Positions 14,377 to 20,958 of a stretch of DNA of 22,039 nucleotides are shown piece after piece. This DNA comes from a virus. The notes under the pieces were generated by a model. The model saw nothing but the letters and a program-made list of their open reading frames with translations. It did no database searches and was not told the DNA's origin. The stretch spans positions 1-22,039 of IMG/VR virus record IMGVR_UViG_3300032242_000782; one strand, 5' to 3'. A program made the position numbers and the translations under genes. How positions within the stretch are numbered: position 1 is the stretch's first letter; every line of letters begins with the position of its first letter.

Positions 14377-14384
14377 TATTTATG
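14377..14384 (-). promoter_or_regulatory. T4-type late promoter
   Basis: CATAAATA on the minus strand matches TATAAATA at seven of eight positions. It lies between the 99-residue gene and the 125-residue gene, and would start a message of about 450 bases ending at the terminator near 13890. Confidence 0.52.
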
Positions 14385-14414
14385 CCATATGGAAAAAAAC
14401 TGTTCAAATGGCTA

Positions 14415-14714
14415 TTAATCGTCGTCTTTTAGATCGCCGTCGATTACTTTTAAATTACGGGCTGTTTCTTTACTATCTCGTAGTCTGCGGATGCTACGGG
14501 TAAATTTGGCAGGATCACCACCTTTGATACTGTTGATTAGTCTGCGTTCTAATTCGTATGCTTGCTCTGGGGTGAAATTTTCTCTGATTAATGATAAAAG
14601 ATTTATAGCTGAGTCGATAACGTGTGTAGCACGGCTTTCAATCACTGCTTCACTGTTTTTCTTTATGGATATAGAATTTAATTCTTCTAATAGACTACGG
14701 GTGGCTCGTTTCAA
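14415..14714 (-). CDS. Conserved hypothetical phage protein, TTG start
   Basis: This encodes a 99-residue, highly charged helical protein. The stretch FTPEQAYELERRLINSIKGG followed by DPAKF and RSIRRLRDSK is recalled from T4-like phages of aquatic bacteria; function unknown. The start codon is TTG at 14714-14712: it is preceded by AAAGGGG with seven bases of spacing, and no in-frame ATG lies nearby. An extended -10 promoter sits about 40 bases upstream, facing away from the plus-strand island, so it may be expressed early or throughout infection, unlike its late neighbours. Confidence 0.78.
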   Translation of the reverse strand: MKRATRSLLEELNSISIKKNSEAVIESRATHVIDSAINLLSLIRENFTPEQAYELERRLINSIKGGDPAKFTRSIRRLRDSKETARNLKVIDGDLKDDD

Positions 14715-14754
14715 AATGTATCCCCTTTGCGATATTTAGCGTAAATTGAATACG

Positions 14755-14763
14755 ATTATAACA
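14755..14763 (-). promoter_or_regulatory. Extended -10 sigma70-type promoter
   Basis: TGTTATAAT on the minus strand matches the extended -10 consensus TGnTATAAT exactly. The -35 region at 17 bases is only AT-rich and weak, which is usual for extended -10 promoters. It reads toward the TTG-start gene at 14714 and is back-to-back with the plus-strand promoter at 14786-14814. Confidence 0.52.
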
Positions 14764-14785
14764 TATTCAATGGCAAAATAAAACG

Positions 14786-14823
14786 TTGCAAAATGTGCGG
14801 CCGCAATATATAATGTATAAATA
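14786..14823 (+). promoter_or_regulatory. Sigma70 promoter with an overlapping late-promoter match
   Basis: TTGCAA (14786-14791) and TATAAT (14809-14814) are 17 bases apart. The spacer contains the ten-base palindrome TGCGGCCGCA (14796-14805), a possible operator. Two bases after the -10 box is a perfect late element TATAAATA (14816-14823), so the same site may fire early and late. A further small palindrome, CACTA-A-TAGTG (14835-14845), lies in the leader of about 70 bases. Confidence 0.6.
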
Positions 14824-14893
14824 CTCAGTAGAAACACTAATAGTGAAAACACTAAGTATCTACAATATTTTACACACAAAGGGAAAAATTAAA

Positions 14894-15085
14894 ATGTTTA
14901 TACAACCGTTAACAGGTTGGGTCAAAAGCCTAGCCGAAAACTTCCAAAAGCCAGCATCATATGGCTCAGCACTAGAAGCTTACATTGTTTCTAAAAATCC
15001 ACAAGACGCAGGCGATGTAGATCGCCTAATGAAAGAGTTTGATCACAAGATGTCAAATCGTGCTAGCGCGGGGTGGCCAGTATGA
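14894..15085 (+). CDS. Small protein, DUF3563-like
   Basis: This encodes a 63-residue protein. Residues 24-50, starting GSALEAYIVSKNPQDAGDVD and then RLMKEFDHK, resemble the short DUF3563-type motif (L-E-x-Y-I/L, D-x-x-D-V/L-E/D-x-L-x-x-x-D) found in small bacterial and phage proteins of unknown function. I chose the ATG at 14894 because GGGA lies nine bases upstream; the frame is open further upstream, but that region holds the promoter. The stop overlaps the next ATG as ATGA. It is the first gene of the plus-strand operon. Confidence 0.75.
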   Translation: MFIQPLTGWVKSLAENFQKPASYGSALEAYIVSKNPQDAGDVDRLMKEFDHKMSNRASAGWPV

Positions 15086-15183
15086 TTAAGCGTACAGTTA
15101 AATTCATCTACGATGTAATGGTCGAGATCGGCGAAGCTCGCCACGAACGTTTAAAGCGTAACGGATATTCAATGTGGTATTGA
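15082..15183 (+). CDS. Tiny basic protein (33 residues)
   Basis: This encodes a 33-residue peptide starting MIKRTVKFIYDVMVEIGEAR and ending with MWY. It is basic and amphipathic, probably one helix. Its ATG overlaps the stop of the preceding gene as ATGA, and the acetyltransferase ATG begins one base after its own TGA. That exact packing between two real genes is the main support, since the peptide itself has no recognisable domain. Confidence 0.62.
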   Translation: MIKRTVKFIYDVMVEIGEARHERLKRNGYSMWY

Positions 15184-15184
15184 A

Positions 15185-15742
15185 ATGCCGTTCCAAGCTG
15201 TTAGAAGGGTACTACCGCATGAGTACTCTAAATATCGTGCGCACCTTAAAGCCCTGGACACACAATCTAGGACACTTAGGTTTGCTAATCCAGTCTCTGA
15301 TCTTGTGATAGATCAACTTTGCGATAGATTTGAAAAAGATGCAGATAAACATATTTTATTTGCTGTTGAAAATAATCAATTAGAATTTATTGCAGTTGGA
15401 CACATCGCACTATATGAAGAAATGGAATTAGCGTTCAGTGTTCTTAAAGAATACCAAGGATCCGGATTAGGTTCTGCCTTGATGAAACGTTGCATACAAT
15501 GGTGCAGGGCCAACAACATCCTAAAAGGATGCATGGTTTGTTTGACCAGTAATGCAGTGATTAAATATCTGTGTGCTAAACACAGAATCAAGACAACGAC
15601 AGAAGACGGGGAATCTCTAGCTGAGATTGAGCTAGATCATCCTAGCATTGTTACCTATGTAGCAGAGGCCGCAGATACAAACTTAGGCACACTAGACTAC
15701 GTGGGAAAAAGAATTATACGTCCCTGGACATTTGCAGTCTAA
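15185..15742 (+). CDS. GNAT-family N-acetyltransferase
   Basis: This encodes a 185-residue acetyltransferase. Motif A, the acetyl-CoA pyrophosphate loop, is visible at residues 86-96 (VLKEYQGSGLG), preceded by the strands ILFAVENN and FIAVGHIALY and followed by the helix SALMKRCIQWCRANNI. The N-terminal RTLRFANPVSDLVID is usual for bacterial GNATs of the same subgroup. The substrate is unknown; phage GNATs can modify host proteins or small molecules. It is third in a plus-strand operon transcribed from an early-type promoter, which hints at action on the host early in infection. Residues after about 150 have no assigned role. Confidence 0.87.
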   Translation: MPFQAVRRVLPHEYSKYRAHLKALDTQSRTLRFANPVSDLVIDQLCDRFEKDADKHILFAVENNQLEFIAVGHIALYEEMELAFSVLKEYQGSGLGSALMKRCIQWCRANNILKGCMVCLTSNAVIKYLCAKHRIKTTTEDGESLAEIELDHPSIVTYVAEAADTNLGTLDYVGKRIIRPWTFAV

Positions 15743-15748
15743 AAAGAC

Positions 15749-15777
15749 TTGCTATTTGTTTCTAAGAGATATATAAT
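15749..15777 (+). promoter_or_regulatory. Sigma70 promoter
   Basis: TTGCTA (15749-15754) and a perfect TATAAT (15772-15777) are separated by 17 bases. It lies just after the acetyltransferase stop, 60 bases upstream of the next ATG, so the 90-residue protein can be expressed independently of the operon before it. Confidence 0.68.
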
Positions 15778-15836
15778 AGTGTATGCGAAATAGAAGTAGC
15801 ATACTAAACGACATACATACACACAAGGAGAATAAT

Positions 15837-16109
15837 ATGTCACAATTCGATACACCTAAACTACCAGAAGTTAAATTTAACAAGAATGGTTATGAAATCC
15901 GTACAGATATCCTAGCAATGGCTAAAGATCTTGTTTCCGACGACTTCCACGTCAAATTCCAAGGTTGGGAAATGACTGCCAAGCGAGACGAAAAGACCGG
16001 CCAGATTGTCACTACAGTTGATATGCCTAGTCATCCAGGACTTGAAAAAGTGTTGGAAACAGCTGAAAAGATGTACGCATTTGTCAACGCCGGCGCTAAG
16101 ACAAAATAA
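15837..16109 (+). CDS. Conserved hypothetical phage protein (90 residues)
   Basis: This encodes a 90-residue protein. The segment NGYEIRTDILAMAKDLV followed by KFQGWEM, KRDEKTGQIVTTVDMP and a C-terminal helix VLETAEKMYAFVN is recalled from many T4-like aquatic phages, with unknown function. The start at 15837 is fixed by AAGGAG six bases upstream, the strongest ribosome binding site in the window. With a consensus promoter and terminator it forms its own high-expression unit. The short basic-aromatic alpha/beta layout could suit a nucleic-acid or protein-binding role, but this is speculation. Confidence 0.85.
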   Translation: MSQFDTPKLPEVKFNKNGYEIRTDILAMAKDLVSDDFHVKFQGWEMTAKRDEKTGQIVTTVDMPSHPGLEKVLETAEKMYAFVNAGAKTK

Positions 16110-16167
16110 ATACTAAACATTATAAAGAATATATGCGGCGTAGCCTAAAATAATTATATAGTAGACG

Positions 16168-16200
16168 AAAAAGCCCCAGAGGAAACTTTGGGGCTTTTTT
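16168..16200. terminator. Bidirectional rho-independent terminator
   Basis: AAAAAGCCCCA (16168-16178) pairs with TGGGGCTTTTT (16189-16199) around a ten-base loop. Runs of A before and T after the GC core make it work on both strands. It separates the plus-strand island from the convergent HNH-like gene, whose stop codon touches its right edge. Confidence 0.92.
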
Positions 16201-16597
16201 ATTTTGAGTATCCGGCTACCTGCTTACACATATGCACGAACTCAGCATCAGTCATATTCTTTTTAGCTAGATTGATCACTAGTGTAACAAATTGCACATT
16301 ACCGGGTTCATATCCGCGAGTGCTGTCAATGCGATCCATACTGAATTGAGTTCGGCTTCGGCCGCCGCCTTGTGTAAATGGTACTCCAGACAGAGCACAT
16401 TTCCATCCCTGCTTGTTTATTATAGCCCAAGCATCGGCAACTGATATAGTAAAGGTCAATCCCCTACGTACAGCATCATATCGTTGGCGACTAAAAATCC
16501 TTGACCAAGTGGTATGCATCGGATTATTACTATCGTATCCCGGTAGCTTGTTTACTCTAACAGGTTTATCGGGATTTTCTAAATCATCTGCTCGCAT
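16199..16597 (-). CDS. HNH-like endonuclease family protein
   Basis: This encodes a 132-residue protein. Its C-terminal half has the pattern of a phage HNH-type family: GWKCALSGVPF (C67), FSMDRIDSTRGYEPGNVQFV with D88-R-I-D91 and N100, and VINLAKKNMTDAEF with N109. In this family the usual catalytic His position carries another residue, so activity is uncertain. The N-terminal half (WSRIFSRQRYDAVRRG) is basic and may contact DNA. It lies two bases after the HAD-zincin gene, so it is cotranscribed. It could be a mobile homing-type nuclease or a packaged DNA-binding protein. Confidence 0.72.
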   Translation of the reverse strand: MRADDLENPDKPVRVNKLPGYDSNNPMHTTWSRIFSRQRYDAVRRGLTFTISVADAWAIINKQGWKCALSGVPFTQGGGRSRTQFSMDRIDSTRGYEPGNVQFVTLVINLAKKNMTDAEFVHMCKQVAGYSK

Positions 16598-16599
16598 AA

Positions 16600-17856
16600 T
16601 TAATCCGGATCAAGCTCAAAATCTGGAGTATCGTCTACAAAACTCAATCTTAGGATTGCATCCTTGACTCGATCTCCGGGATTTATAATCACGCTGTTAA
16701 ATGTACCTTTGTGATCTTTTATTTCCACACGAACAGGTTTATTGGTATCTCGTAGATAATCAAAAGTCAACTTCATTGCGGAGTTAGGAAATTTAGTTGG
16801 GTTACCTATGATTTTAAATCTACCATCTTCATCTGTAGGATGTACAGTATAGAACCCGTGACGTTGGCTTTCAGTGATAGGCTTGCTACTCAAATACTCT
16901 GGGTATTGTTTGTTAAAATGGCGCATAATAATACCGGCCATTTGATTAGCCTGATTCTCTTCGGGACTACCTGTTATACCGCTGTTGGCATTTAGCTCGT
17001 GCTCTGTATCTTGTTTATAATGACAAAGCTCGTGCGCCACAGTACGCAGGATATCATTAGGATGTCTGTTCATCAAGGCCACATATAGATGATGGGTGTC
17101 ATTTTCATACTTGCCAAACGTAGGTTGTACATCGTCGTGTATATGCGCTTCAAACTTCATCTTTGGCAGAGAAGTTAGCTCTAGATGTTTCATAGCTAGC
17201 GGCAAGAACTTGGAAAACATATCTGTAAATTTAGTCTTATGGGCCAGTATGTTTTTTACAGATTCATTTATAGCCGCAGTATCGCCCTCGGGGCCAACAT
17301 AGTAGGCACGGAAATCAATATTTGGATATTCTTTTTTAAGCGAGTTAAACACAGCAAGATTGCTACGGCTATCATCATACAGGCGTATGTGATCGTATAG
17401 GCCTGTATCTGCATAGCGACGAACCCATACTGCTTTTTTCTCTGCAGGTATTTCATCTCCAGGTAAATTGCCAGCACGGTGTACGTGTACACGGCTCATA
17501 TCAATACCTAGATCGTGAAATGTTTTTAAGAATAGGTTCTTGTCATCAAAATCTGCTCGGGCTGTGAGAAAAATAACTTTAGAAGTAGGACTATGATCTA
17601 ATATAGTTTTTAGCTTGTTGATCATTGGCCCAATTGGTTCGCTTTCCTGATTGAATTTTTCAGCGTTACGGAATTCACCGAAATCAAATTCTTCGCCGGG
17701 CTGTAGTTGGTAATTGTTAAATTCTTGATTGGTCAAAGTACGGACCACACGCCCATTGTTGACAACTTTAATTTTAGCTGTCGTGTGAAGCAGTGTGTCA
17801 TCGATATCAAAAATGACTAGACTCTGCTTGGGCTTGTTGAATTCTTTAGCTCTCAT
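16600..17856 (-). CDS. HAD phosphatase - HExxH zinc peptidase fusion
   Basis: This encodes a 418-residue fusion. Residues about 10-200 form a HAD-type phosphatase resembling the phosphatase half of polynucleotide kinase: FDIDDT (D17, D19), FLTAR (T98), and LYDDSRSN (D161, D162). Residues about 205-325 hold a zincin domain with AHELCH (H275, E276, H279) and a candidate third ligand at E299 or E300. Residues 331-418 are a small beta-rich domain with no known motif. INE|S (196-199) and ITE|S (327-330) lie at the two domain borders and match the (L/I)xE|(A/G/S) consensus of T4 prohead protease. The N-terminus MRAKEF is similar to other capsid-targeting-like starts here. Confidence 0.85.
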   Translation of the reverse strand: MRAKEFNKPKQSLVIFDIDDTLLHTTAKIKVVNNGRVVRTLTNQEFNNYQLQPGEEFDFGEFRNAEKFNQESEPIGPMINKLKTILDHSPTSKVIFLTARADFDDKNLFLKTFHDLGIDMSRVHVHRAGNLPGDEIPAEKKAVWVRRYADTGLYDHIRLYDDSRSNLAVFNSLKKEYPNIDFRAYYVGPEGDTAAINESVKNILAHKTKFTDMFSKFLPLAMKHLELTSLPKMKFEAHIHDDVQPTFGKYENDTHHLYVALMNRHPNDILRTVAHELCHYKQDTEHELNANSGITGSPEENQANQMAGIIMRHFNKQYPEYLSSKPITESQRHGFYTVHPTDEDGRFKIIGNPTKFPNSAMKLTFDYLRDTNKPVRVEIKDHKGTFNSVIINPGDRVKDAILRLSFVDDTPDFELDPD

Positions 17857-17962
17857 AGTGTTATTTAGTGCTGGTTACTTTATCCAGCGCACACTACGCG
17901 GTGCAGTCCAATTGTGCGGACGCCTATAACCGTGACGACTAACGTGCCCTAAGGTGGGTTCT
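17857..17962 (-). other. GC-rich intergenic stretch with inverted repeat and a short open frame
   Basis: This 106-base gap is more GC-rich than its surroundings. It holds an inverted repeat CGCACA / TGTGCG (17888-17893, 17913-17918). A 29-codon open frame on the minus strand (17964-17875) encodes a peptide with GHVSRHGYRRPHNW and RSVRWIK but lacks a normal start codon. ACTAAATA near 17862-17869 is a weak late-promoter match. No tRNA fold is visible. Confidence 0.35.
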
Positions 17963-19129
17963 TTACGCTTCCTTGGTAAACTGATAATCAGTTAAAGGAT
18001 ATTGCGGATATTTTCTTGTTAGTTTAGCACGTAGGTCTTCTAGACTTTCTGCCGGAACGTGTGCTGTTCTATTGCTTGGAATGTGTAGCACAGTCCAAGT
18101 GCCTGGGGTGTTATCAGCTTCACTACCTTCTTCGTCGCCATCTGCTGTCGGAGCATCGCTAGCATAGCTTAAAGGATATTTGGATTGAATCGCTTCAACT
18201 TCTTTAGGAATATCATATCCACCACGAACTAGACTAGCACTTTTTTCTTTAATCTCATCTGCGTGGGTATTGATTCCTTGGACGATTTCTTTCATCAGTC
18301 CAGGAAATAAGTTGCTGAACTTTTCATCATTCCAGCGAATGTCGTGTCTACGATCTTGATCACCATTTACCAATTGATTAGTAGCCGCGTGGAACTGCCA
18401 CTTGCCATCTGCTACATCCTGGTTTTGTTTATCAGTGATACTGACGATCATTCCGTTAGGAGCGTAGCGTTGGAACCAATCAGCACCGCTTGATGAGCTA
18501 GTACAGAAGTTTGGTTTGTAGCCGGCCGCATTACCAAATGTATAGCAGGCTCCGTAGTTAAAAGGAACAACTACATAGAATCGATCATTATCGACAATCA
18601 CAGTATCGGACTTTTCACGCTTCATCTTCTCGATGCGCTCTGCATCCTTGATACGAGAAAGTTCATTCCTGTATTGTGGGTCGTTGCGTAGGCGTTGTAG
18701 TTGTTTGATTGATGAAAATTTATTGAAGTCTTGGTCTTGTGGTTTTAACAGACCGCGTTTGCTCAATGCTTTCCATACACCTAGAGCATCGCCGCCTTCA
18801 CCATTGATATCTTCGTAGTCAGCACTGCCGTTGATATATAGTCGTGTTAACCAATCGTCAAACTTACCGTCGGCGCTTAAATCACCATAGTTGTTTGATC
18901 GTAGTGTAGTGTCCATTAGATCACTCCAGGCCTGGACGATTTCTTGATCAGTAGGTTTTGGGCCTAGCTTGGCAACTATATGACGTGGAACAGTATGATC
19001 GTGCCTAAAAGCGATAGACAACATTTTAGTCTGCTTGGGATCTTTTAAAATCTTGGCAGCAACGTTGGCTTCTGTTACAACACGTTTAGTTTTAATTTTA
19101 GTACCTTCAAGTAATGATACTACTTTCAT
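17963..19129 (-). CDS. Putative internal head protein with an unassigned conserved domain
   Basis: This encodes a 388-residue protein. The start MKVVSLLEGTK offers LLE|G at residues 6-9, matching the T4 prohead-protease consensus, as expected for a removable capsid-targeting peptide; VTE|A at 18-21 is a second candidate. The central domain (about 180-290) has the distinctive order RFYVVVPFNYGACYTFGN, YKPNFCTSSSSGADWF, YAPNGMIVSITDK, KWQFHAATNQLVN. I recall similar C-T...F-x-x-Y...G...I-x-D modules in aquatic phages but no function. The C-terminal part is acidic, then basic. The stop of the upstream gene and this ATG overlap as ATGA, so the two are translated together. Confidence 0.78.
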   Translation of the reverse strand: MKVVSLLEGTKIKTKRVVTEANVAAKILKDPKQTKMLSIAFRHDHTVPRHIVAKLGPKPTDQEIVQAWSDLMDTTLRSNNYGDLSADGKFDDWLTRLYINGSADYEDINGEGGDALGVWKALSKRGLLKPQDQDFNKFSSIKQLQRLRNDPQYRNELSRIKDAERIEKMKREKSDTVIVDNDRFYVVVPFNYGACYTFGNAAGYKPNFCTSSSSGADWFQRYAPNGMIVSITDKQNQDVADGKWQFHAATNQLVNGDQDRRHDIRWNDEKFSNLFPGLMKEIVQGINTHADEIKEKSASLVRGGYDIPKEVEAIQSKYPLSYASDAPTADGDEEGSEADNTPGTWTVLHIPSNRTAHVPAESLEDLRAKLTRKYPQYPLTDYQFTKEA

Positions 19130-19998
19130 GATATCAAGCTCCTCTTGAAGAACGATAAAATAGTTCCCAGTTTTTTCTGTTCACCATTTTTAATATCTGC
19201 TAATAATTTCTGTACGCCTTCGCTGTACTGAGGGTTATATGAACTATTTCGGTATCCTCTAGAAAGTGTTCCAGTTTCTTCTGGATAGTAGTAGTGAGCG
19301 GCCATAGCCACTGCTGTTTCTAAAGCATTCCTAAATACATCGGGGACATTTTCTGAACCACTTTCTAAATTGTCTAATGCATTATTAAGAGTTCTTAACA
19401 TTCCTAGTTTACGTTCAGCCTTTTCAAAAGAATCATTCTTGATCATCATGCTGACCATACCTTTAATGTCAGCTATGGCAGCGGTTGCTCCTTTGACCCA
19501 TAGTGGTTTGAATTTCATTAATAGGGATTCTTTTGACACATCGTTAGCGGATGGCTGTCTTTTGATGTTTACACGATCTTTTTGTACTCTTGCCACTGCC
19601 CCAGTATCATTACCGATGTACATAGCTTTAGGGTTGCCACCTAGTTCTCCCTTAAGGAAATCTAATATGTTACCACCACGATCATTAGTGAATACTCTAG
19701 GCTCTGCACCTGAGCTGGCCACGGCGGTGTAACTGCCCTGCTGTTGTTTAATAGCACCTACACCTTTTGGATATTTTAAAATCACCCAAGCACCTCTACT
19801 GGCGTCTTTGAGTTCGGTCCAAGAAATCTTAGAAGCTGGGTGGTAAGCCTGATCGTGCGACAGTCCCTTTTTTGTATGTAGGAATTGTATTACCTGCTGG
19901 CCGCCGGGATGTGTTTTAACTAAATCTAAGGAAGTACTGGTTTCGAATATTAGACTTTCGCAAAGATTAGCAAATGAATGATATAGTAAGGTAGTCAT
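19126..19998 (-). CDS. Hypothetical protein, possible internal head protein
   Basis: This encodes a 290-residue protein that I do not recognise. The N-terminus MTTLLYHSFANLCESLIFET contains LCE|S and IFE|T, near-matches to the prohead-protease consensus. Residues 30-160 look folded, with KISWTELKDASRGAWVILKY, YTAVASSGAEPRVF and RGGNILDFLKGELGG; residues 180-290 are helical. Its position between two other proteins with targeting-like N-termini, and coupling to the next gene through ATGA, suggest they form a set. It could be an enzyme acting on the host, but no catalytic motif is evident. Confidence 0.75.
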   Translation of the reverse strand: MTTLLYHSFANLCESLIFETSTSLDLVKTHPGGQQVIQFLHTKKGLSHDQAYHPASKISWTELKDASRGAWVILKYPKGVGAIKQQQGSYTAVASSGAEPRVFTNDRGGNILDFLKGELGGNPKAMYIGNDTGAVARVQKDRVNIKRQPSANDVSKESLLMKFKPLWVKGATAAIADIKGMVSMMIKNDSFEKAERKLGMLRTLNNALDNLESGSENVPDVFRNALETAVAMAAHYYYPEETGTLSRGYRNSSYNPQYSEGVQKLLADIKNGEQKKLGTILSFFKRSLIS

Positions 19999-20006
19999 AC
20001 GGATAT

Positions 20007-20837
20007 TTATCTTCCTATTCTAAGTTGATCGGGCCTAGAATGACCTAGTTCTGCACGATTCCCGGCATCGATGCTGTCGTTTTCGGGCCAAGAATAGATA
20101 TAATTACCAAATTCATCACGCACTAATAACCAGCGTATTCCTCCAGCACTGTATTGCTTGATGTCAGCTGTGTATCCGGGAATACTAGTATCAAAATCTA
20201 TATTACCGGAACTTACATCTTCACCGTGCCTACGGATCCAATTGGCTACAGAATTAACTTCCTGGCTAGTGTTAGGCCCTTGTCCACCTAGATTAGCCAC
20301 CATCCATATATCATTGGTAGGAGTGCGTGTCATAGAGGAAAATAACTGCTTGCCTAACGCACGGATAGCACGTTGCATATTGCCTGGTAGATTGGCAACC
20401 TTGTGCCAATCTGGATTTGCTATACCTGCGGCTTGTAGATTTCCGCCTGCTACTGATGGTAAGTTGTCTGTGTTGACATTTGTAGTCAACTCTGTATTGG
20501 TGTCCGGCTCTGGGAATCCCCAGTCGTCATCATCGGGCTCGATATCACGCATACGACTTAACAGGTCTCCCATCCTAGGATTGCTTATACCGCTGGTTTT
20601 TCTTAGAGTATCTGCTTGGCTGGATTTCTTTTGCTGTGGAGCAGAAGGAGTTTCTGGAGGTGGAGTTTGAGGTTCTTCTGGGCGGTTAGGATTAGTCAGT
20701 GGCTGATCTTGCGGAGCATTTAAGTCAGGACCAAGATTGATGTTGGGGCGATCTTTGGTCTTGGTCTTCTTTTTAGGTTCCTCGTCTGGTGCCTTTTTGC
20801 GTTCCGTCTCGTAGAGATAATCTTTAAAACTCTTCAT
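20007..20837 (-). CDS. Putative capsid-targeted protein with disordered linker and C-terminal domain
   Basis: This encodes a 276-residue protein. It begins MKSFKDYLYE|T, which aligns residue for residue with the T4 internal protein targeting peptide MKTYQEFIAE|A: same length, and basic, aromatic, acidic and aliphatic residues in the same places. Residues 12-80 are Pro/Lys/Asp-rich and disordered. A folded domain follows (about 140-255) with PDWHKVANLPGNMQRAIRAL, IWMVANLGGQGPNTSQEV and IRWLLVRDEFGNYIYSW. No catalytic residues are recognised. The gene starts inside the end of a possible 44-residue gene. The targeting-peptide match is seen directly; packaging in the head is inferred. Confidence 0.8.
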   Translation of the reverse strand: MKSFKDYLYETERKKAPDEEPKKKTKTKDRPNINLGPDLNAPQDQPLTNPNRPEEPQTPPPETPSAPQQKKSSQADTLRKTSGISNPRMGDLLSRMRDIEPDDDDWGFPEPDTNTELTTNVNTDNLPSVAGGNLQAAGIANPDWHKVANLPGNMQRAIRALGKQLFSSMTRTPTNDIWMVANLGGQGPNTSQEVNSVANWIRRHGEDVSSGNIDFDTSIPGYTADIKQYSAGGIRWLLVRDEFGNYIYSWPENDSIDAGNRAELGHSRPDQLRIGR

Positions 20838-20958
20838 AATCTTTGTCCTTTGTTTCCCAATAGGGTAGCCCTGCCATGCCTAGTCCAAATCGAACCAGAC
20901 CTTCGTAAAGATTCTCACACAGGGCTGTAAGGATTTCTCGGACGGTCTGTTCCATCAT
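20824..20958 (-). CDS. Possible small gene (44 residues)
   Basis: A minus-strand frame from ATG at 20958 encodes MMEQTVREILTALCENLYEG, then LVRFGLGMAGLPYWE and a charged tail. It overlaps the start of the 276-residue gene by 14 bases. It reads like a real short helical protein and fills most of the gap behind the nuclease gene. No good ribosome binding site is present, and a GATAAATA late element lies 17 bases upstream. Confidence 0.45.
   Translation of the reverse strand: MMEQTVREILTALCENLYEGLVRFGLGMAGLPYWETKDKDYEEF

Noticed and set aside
17857-17962. Possible tRNA or structured RNA gene in the GC-rich gap
   Set aside because: No acceptor stem, T-arm or anticodon loop can be built on either strand; only one short inverted repeat is present.
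20004-20011. GATAAATA as a late promoter for the 290-residue gene
   Set aside because: It includes the stop codon of the previous gene and lies only five bases before the ATG, leaving no room for a start site; probably coincidental.
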